A DNA stretch of 8,620 nt from Eubacteriaceae bacterium (GTDB lineage Bacteria > Bacillota_A > Clostridia > Eubacteriales > Anaerofustaceae): contig JAITGT010000040.1 in assembly GCA_031280495.1 (NCBI GenBank), positions 1 to 8,620 of the forward strand, read 5' to 3'. Below are positions 5,360 through 8,620 of this stretch, piece by piece (position 1 is the stretch's first letter; each line of letters starts with the position of its first letter). The notes under the pieces were generated by a model. It was not told the origin of the DNA, did no database searches, and worked only from the letters and a program-made list of their open reading frames with translations. A program made the translations under genes and the position numbers.

Positions 5360-6046
5360 CTAGTCGAAATATTCCATAACAAACTCGTAGTTTACGAGCT
5401 GTTTCCTTAACTCTGTCGCATTGGGCAGCCTACTGTTTACTTCTCTCCAGAATGCCGCCGAATGGTCTTTATGTATGGTATGGCACAGTTCATGCACAAT
5501 CACATAGTCAATAAGCTCTTGCGGGCACATGGCAAGCCTCCAGGAGAGGTTGATGACATTTGAAGCCGAGCAGGAGCCCCATCGCCGTTTTGCCCAGGAT
5601 ACCCGAAATCCTTTATAAGGCAATCCGCATCTTTTGCCCATATCCTTCAGCCTTTTCTCCAACAGGCCGGCTGCTTCGCTTTTCACAAGTGAAACAAGCG
5701 CTGCGAGCGGTTTGGGGGAAGGTGGCAAGAGGGCTTTCCCTGCCCTTAGTTTTGCAGTGCCGCTGCACTGCCCAATCGTCTCTATCGTCGTGTCGCGCCC
5801 TAGAAAAAGAAAGCTTTCGCCTTCCGTTCCCTGTAACTTTTTGCACTGCAGCATGCGCTGTTGCTGCTCCGCCACTTTGCCAAGCAGCCAGGCTTCATTT
5901 TTGGCGGCAAATGCTTCGATTTTTTCCAAGCTCGTGCCAATGGGGGCGCGAATAACAACCTCTCCCATCCGGTTGACGGTCAGGCAGATGGTTTTACGCT
6001 CCGTAAAGACAATATTTGCGGAGCTTATTGCTTCTGCTGCGGGCAT
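5360..6046 (-). CDS. YgjP-like zinc metalloprotease-fold protein (DUF45)
   Basis: Member of the YgjP/SprT-like (PF01863) group of gluzincin-type metal-dependent hydrolases; the physiological substrate is generally not established. The 228-aa protein carries the family hallmark RRWGSCS at 154-160, then HELCH at 185-189 with catalytic Glu186 and zinc ligands His185 and His189, and a third likely ligand His195 in HSAAFW (195-200). The length is normal for the family, and the protein looks cytosolic with no signal peptide. ATG 6046 is preferred: minus-strand AAGGAAGG lies about 10 nt upstream. A TTG at 6088 would add 14 residues but has no RBS. A sigma-A-like promoter lies upstream (6105-6133). 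It sits between degV and sigK; nothing in the sequence ties it to sporulation apart from that proximity. Confidence 0.9.
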   Translation of the reverse strand: MPAAEAISSANIVFTERKTICLTVNRMGEVVIRAPIGTSLEKIEAFAAKNEAWLLGKVAEQQQRMLQCKKLQGTEGESFLFLGRDTTIETIGQCSGTAKLRAGKALLPPSPKPLAALVSLVKSEAAGLLEKRLKDMGKRCGLPYKGFRVSWAKRRWGSCSASNVINLSWRLAMCPQELIDYVIVHELCHTIHKDHSAAFWREVNSRLPNATELRKQLVNYEFVMEYFD

Positions 6047-6104
6047 GGGCCTTCCGCCTTCCTTTGCTCCAAAAAAATGGCGCTGCAAAAATATGTTCTA
6101 TTAC

Positions 6105-6133
6105 AATATACCTTAACTTGCCGCGCATTGCAA
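6105..6133 (-). promoter_or_regulatory. Sigma-A-type promoter of the YgjP-like gene
   Basis: On the minus strand TTGCAA (6128-6133) is followed by exactly 17 nt and then TATATT (6105-6110), matching 4/6 and 5/6 of the consensus. A start near 6098 gives a leader of about 50 nt to the ATG at 6046. An inverted repeat (CAATCC at 6131-6136, GGATTG at 6148-6153) overlaps the -35 and could be an operator. Confidence 0.6.
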
Positions 6134-6167
6134 TCCGCACCTTTTGGGGATTGTGCCATTTTTGCTG

Positions 6168-7073
6168 CTAGAGGGCAGCGTACTCCCGAATTTCTACAGC
6201 GGCCATCGCAGTTTTCTGTGGGTTTTGGAATACAAACCCAATCATGTCAGCCCCTACATGCGCCCCTATGACTGGGCCTAGGCATGCTGACTTGACGTTT
6301 TGGAACAGTTCATGGGGGTGCAGCAATTCCAAGACTTCATGCACGCCTTCTTCACAGTCTGTGTGGACGCAATAGAGCGTATTCTGGCCTGCGCCAGCTT
6401 TGCGCCGTATTGTTTCAGCCACTTTTTGCCGCGCTTTGTGGGTGCCTCGGCATTTGTCTATCACGGCAAGCCGGCCAGATTGGTCAACATCCAGTACTGG
6501 CTTTATGTTCAGCGTGCTCGCCAATGCATATGCCGTGCGAGAAAGGCGGCCTCCTCTGCGCAGGCAGGAAAGATCCCCGACAGTAAAAAGGTGCTCTGTC
6601 ATGGAAAGGCGCCTGCCAATGCACTCAAGGATTTCCTGTGTGCTTGCGCCAGCCTGCTCCATGTCGCTGGCTTCCAATACGGCGCTCCCATATCCAATTG
6701 TCGCAGACAGGGAATCGATGACAGAGATTTTCGCCAGAGGGAATTCTTCCATAACTTCCTGGCGCGCAAGCATTGCTGTACCAATTGTGCCTGATAGACC
6801 GGAGGACAGCCCAATATAGATAACCTCGATATTGGCTTGCGCGGCAGAGCGAAAAGCGTTTATGTAGCCGGAGAAGGGAACCTGGGATGTTTGGTAAAAA
6901 GCTCCATTGCGAATGGACTGATAAAACTGGCCTGTGCCCATGCCGGCGACGTCGCACTCGTTTCCAAATTCATCAACAATAGGCATTTTTAAGATATTTA
7001 TATTACGAATGCCTAGTTCGTCAGCTGCCAGATCGGAGCCAGAGTCAGTCATTATTTGTATTTTCTTGTTCAT
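6168..7073 (-). CDS. DegV family protein (fatty-acid-binding, FakB-like)
   Basis: DegV/FakB proteins hold a fatty acid and present it to the FakA kinase for acyl-phosphate formation in phospholipid synthesis; many paralogues exist and this one's ligand is unknown. The 301-aa product is full length (family about 280-300). Motifs: TDSGSDL at 9-15 near the N-terminus, TSQVP at 62-66 with the lipid head-group contact Ser63, SSGLSGT at 90-96, FTVGDLSCLRRGGRLS at 163-178, and the closing GPVIGAHVGADMIG at 266-279. The ATG at 7073 has GGGG 4-5 nt upstream on the minus strand. No fakA-like kinase gene is in the window. It lies downstream of the rpmE terminator, so it needs its own promoter in 7074-7171; no clear one was found. 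Confidence 0.93.
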   Translation of the reverse strand: MNKKIQIMTDSGSDLAADELGIRNINILKMPIVDEFGNECDVAGMGTGQFYQSIRNGAFYQTSQVPFSGYINAFRSAAQANIEVIYIGLSSGLSGTIGTAMLARQEVMEEFPLAKISVIDSLSATIGYGSAVLEASDMEQAGASTQEILECIGRRLSMTEHLFTVGDLSCLRRGGRLSRTAYALASTLNIKPVLDVDQSGRLAVIDKCRGTHKARQKVAETIRRKAGAGQNTLYCVHTDCEEGVHEVLELLHPHELFQNVKSACLGPVIGAHVGADMIGFVFQNPQKTAMAAVEIREYAAL

Positions 7074-7171
7074 AATCCCCTACTATTATCTTGACGTTGT
7101 TCAAATAGTAGCATTTAAGTCTTAATGTTCTATTAGAGTTTTTTTGCCTCACACCGATTTTTGGACATCAC

Positions 7172-7200
7172 AAAAAAGCTCCCAAATGAATGGGAGCTTT
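7172..7200 (-). terminator. Rho-independent terminator of rpmE
   Basis: On the minus strand AAAGCTCCCA pairs perfectly with TGGGAGCTTT across a 6-nt loop, and the right arm runs into six Ts (7172-7177). It begins 5 nt after the rpmE stop. It separates rho-rpmE from degV. Confidence 0.93.
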
Positions 7201-7204
7201 AAAG

Positions 7205-7408
7205 CTATAGAGCTTTTTCGTATCGCTTCTTGAATCGTCCAACCCTTCCACCTGTATCAACCAGCTTTTGCTTGCCAGTGAAGAAAGGGTGGCATTGGCT
7301 GCAGACATCCACTTTGATTTCAGATCTGGTGGATCCAGTTTCAAAAGTGCTTCCGCAGGCACATGTCACTTTGCATTTGCTATATTTTGGGTGTATCTCA
7401 GGCTTCAC
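7205..7408 (-). CDS. rpmE: 50S ribosomal protein L31, zinc-binding form
   Basis: Small protein of the large subunit that helps bridge the subunits. The 67-aa chain fits L31 end to end: MKPEIHPKY at the start, VTCACGSTF at 14-22, [16 protein letters not shown] at 33-48, and the closing [13 protein letters not shown]. Cys16, Cys18, Cys36 and Cys39 make it the C+ (zinc-ribbon) type rather than the zinc-free form induced when zinc is scarce. It starts with GTG at 7408, preceded on the minus strand by GAGAGGAG about 7 nt upstream. It follows rho by 52 nt, a common pairing in Firmicutes, and has its own promoter and terminator. Confidence 0.97.
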   Translation of the reverse strand: MKPEIHPKYSKCKVTCACGSTFETGSTRSEIKVDVCSQCHPFFTGKQKLVDTGGRVGRFKKRYEKAL

Positions 7409-7443
7409 GCTGTTGCTCCTCTCATAGATCGAATAGACAAATT

Positions 7444-7472
7444 ATTATCTTCTAAACCCTTCAGTTTGTCAA
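7444..7472 (-). promoter_or_regulatory. Near-consensus sigma-A promoter of rpmE, nested in the end of rho
   Basis: On the minus strand TTGACA (7467-7472, perfect -35), 17 nt, then GATAAT (7444-7449, 5/6 of the -10). Transcription would start near 7437, about 29 nt before the GTG. The -35 box is formed by the Leu and Thr codons of the rho C-terminus Leu-Thr-Asn-stop. Confidence 0.85.
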
Positions 7473-8620
7473 GTAATTCTTGAGCACATACTCTACAAAA
7501 GCCTTATTGCTGGGGGTCTTTCGAAGATGCTGGATAATATTGTCGATAAATGCATTTGGACCAGCTCCGCTAAATGCTTTTCTCAGGCCAAATTCCGCTG
7601 CCATAACTTGATCTGTAAGAAGAAGGTCTTCGCGCCTGGTGCCAGAGCGAGGAATGTTTATGGCTGGATAAATTCGGCTTTCGGCAATGGAGCGCTCAAG
7701 ATGCACTTCCATGTTGCCAGTGCCTTTAAACTCTTCAAATATCATGTCGTCCATGCGGCTCCCTGTCTCTACCAGGGCAGTTGCGATAATGGTCAGCGAT
7801 CCGCCATTTTCAATATTGCGGGCCGATCCGAAAAACTTCTTGGGAAAGTACAGGCTTTCTGGATCAAGGCCGCCGGACAGCGTTCTGCCGGAAGGTGGGA
7901 CAACTAGGTTGTTTGCCCTTGCAAGGCGTGTGATGGAATCTACAAGGATCATAACATCCGCCCCAGACTCCACGAGCCTTTTTGCCCGCTCAAGCACGAT
8001 CTCCGCTGCCTTTATATGGTTGGACGGCTTTTGGTCGAATGTTGAATAGATGACATCACATTCGATGGAGCGCTGCATGTCTGTCACCTCTTCAGGGCGT
8101 TCGTCGATGAGAAGGATAATTAGCTTGACATCAGGGTGGTTTGCGCGCACCGACTTTGCGATTTGCTTGAGAAGAATTGTTTTTCCGGCTTTGGGAGAAG
8201 AGACGATCATTCCCCGCTGCCCTTTGCCAATGGGGGCAAAGATATCAAGGATGCGGGTGGAAATAACATCTTGAGAGGTTTCAAGGCGCATTTTTACATC
8301 CGGAAAAATGGCCACAAGCTTTTCAAAATCTGGCCGGTTGACGTTCACTTCTGGAATCTTGTCGTTGATTTTTTCTACGTACAGGAGAGCGTCGTACCTC
8401 TCGTTTTCTCCAGATATGCGAATGCGGCCCTGAACAAGATCTCCGGATGAAAGCCTATATTTTCGTATCTGCGATGGCGAAACATAGATATCGTTTTCGC
8501 CAGCCATATAGTTTCTCGTACGAAGGAATCCAAACCCGTCTGGATTCATTTCCAGAACGCCTGAGTGGGATTTCGAGTACAAGGACATATCCCGCCCGCT
8601 CTCTGCGTTCATGATCTGCC
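7461..8620 (-). CDS. rho: Transcription termination factor Rho (5' end outside window)
   Basis: Hexameric RNA-dependent ATPase that releases transcripts. 383 residues are visible from the ATG at 8612. The cold-shock-like RNA-binding domain comes first (GVLEMNPDGFGFLRTRNYMAGENDIYVSPSQ, about 18-48). Next is the ATPase core: Walker A SPKAGKT at 139-145 (Lys144), DERPEEV at 170-176, Walker B MILVDS at 221-226, the Q-loop LSGGLD at 245-250, and the R-loop region around FKGTGNMEVHLERS at 295-308. Walker A Lys144 corresponds to Lys184 in Escherichia coli Rho, so about 40 residues, the N-terminal helical Rho_N domain, are missing before this ATG. The frame is open to the window edge, so the gene almost certainly continues past 8620 and is marked partial. 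No terminator is seen after it, so it probably reads through into rpmE. Confidence 0.96.
   Translation of the reverse strand, partial: QIMNAESGRDMSLYSKSHSGVLEMNPDGFGFLRTRNYMAGENDIYVSPSQIRKYRLSSGDLVQGRIRISGENERYDALLYVEKINDKIPEVNVNRPDFEKLVAIFPDVKMRLETSQDVISTRILDIFAPIGKGQRGMIVSSPKAGKTILLKQIAKSVRANHPDVKLIILLIDERPEEVTDMQRSIECDVIYSTFDQKPSNHIKAAEIVLERAKRLVESGADVMILVDSITRLARANNLVVPPSGRTLSGGLDPESLYFPKKFFGSARNIENGGSLTIIATALVETGSRMDDMIFEEFKGTGNMEVHLERSIAESRIYPAINIPRSGTRREDLLLTDQVMAAEFGLRKAFSGAGPNAFIDNIIQHLRKTPSNKAFVEYVLKNYLTN

Noticed and set aside
5341..5375. GGCGC/GCGCC repeat after the YgjP-like gene as a terminator
   Set aside because: Only 5 bp with an 18-nt loop and a short T-run; too weak to call.
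7125..7150. Run of seven Ts in the degV-rpmE gap as a plus-strand terminator
   Set aside because: No stem precedes the T-run on the plus strand, and no plus-strand gene ends there.

Overview
The window comes from a spore-forming Firmicute, most likely of the class Clostridia. The evidence is an intact pro-sigma-K gene, a CDP-glycerol (teichoic-acid type) polymerase homologue, a rho-rpmE pair, and purine-rich Shine-Dalgarno sites in front of several genes. The genus cannot be named from the sequence alone. No mobile element, tRNA, rRNA or CRISPR array was seen.

Plus strand, left part (1-1663): the last codons of tsf (EF-Ts), then pyrH (UMP kinase) and frr (ribosome recycling factor), the classic tsf-pyrH-frr order. 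The order is ordinary but the spacing is not. A 287-nt noncoding spacer separates pyrH from frr. It is packed with inverted repeats, including a strong hairpin just before an frr start that has no visible Shine-Dalgarno site.

Plus strand, middle (1664-4572): frr is not followed by the usual uppS-cdsA-dxr genes. Instead there are about 470 nt of highly structured noncoding DNA: a long stem, a terminator-like hairpin, two mutually exclusive hairpins and a textbook rho-independent terminator ending at 2005. An extended -10 promoter follows. It leads to a CDP-glycerol glycerophosphotransferase-like gene (cell-surface polymer synthesis) and, 44 nt further on, an unrecognised 251-aa protein with a degenerate Cro/cI-like N-terminus.

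Minus strand, right part (8620-4586), in transcription order: rho (5' end outside the window), rpmE (L31, zinc-ribbon form), degV (fatty-acid-binding family), a YgjP-like zinc metalloprotease-fold gene, and sigK (late mother-cell sporulation sigma factor). rpmE has a near-consensus sigma-A promoter whose -35 box lies in the last codons of rho, and a strong terminator. The YgjP gene has its own sigma-A-like promoter. sigK has a perfect RBS and a plausible sigma-E-like promoter. sigK converges on the 251-aa gene at a shared hairpin.

Most of the window is core housekeeping. The parts that deserve a second look are the two hairpin-rich noncoding stretches flanking frr, the unassigned 251-aa protein, and the nested regulatory sites. 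None is proven to be a new system.
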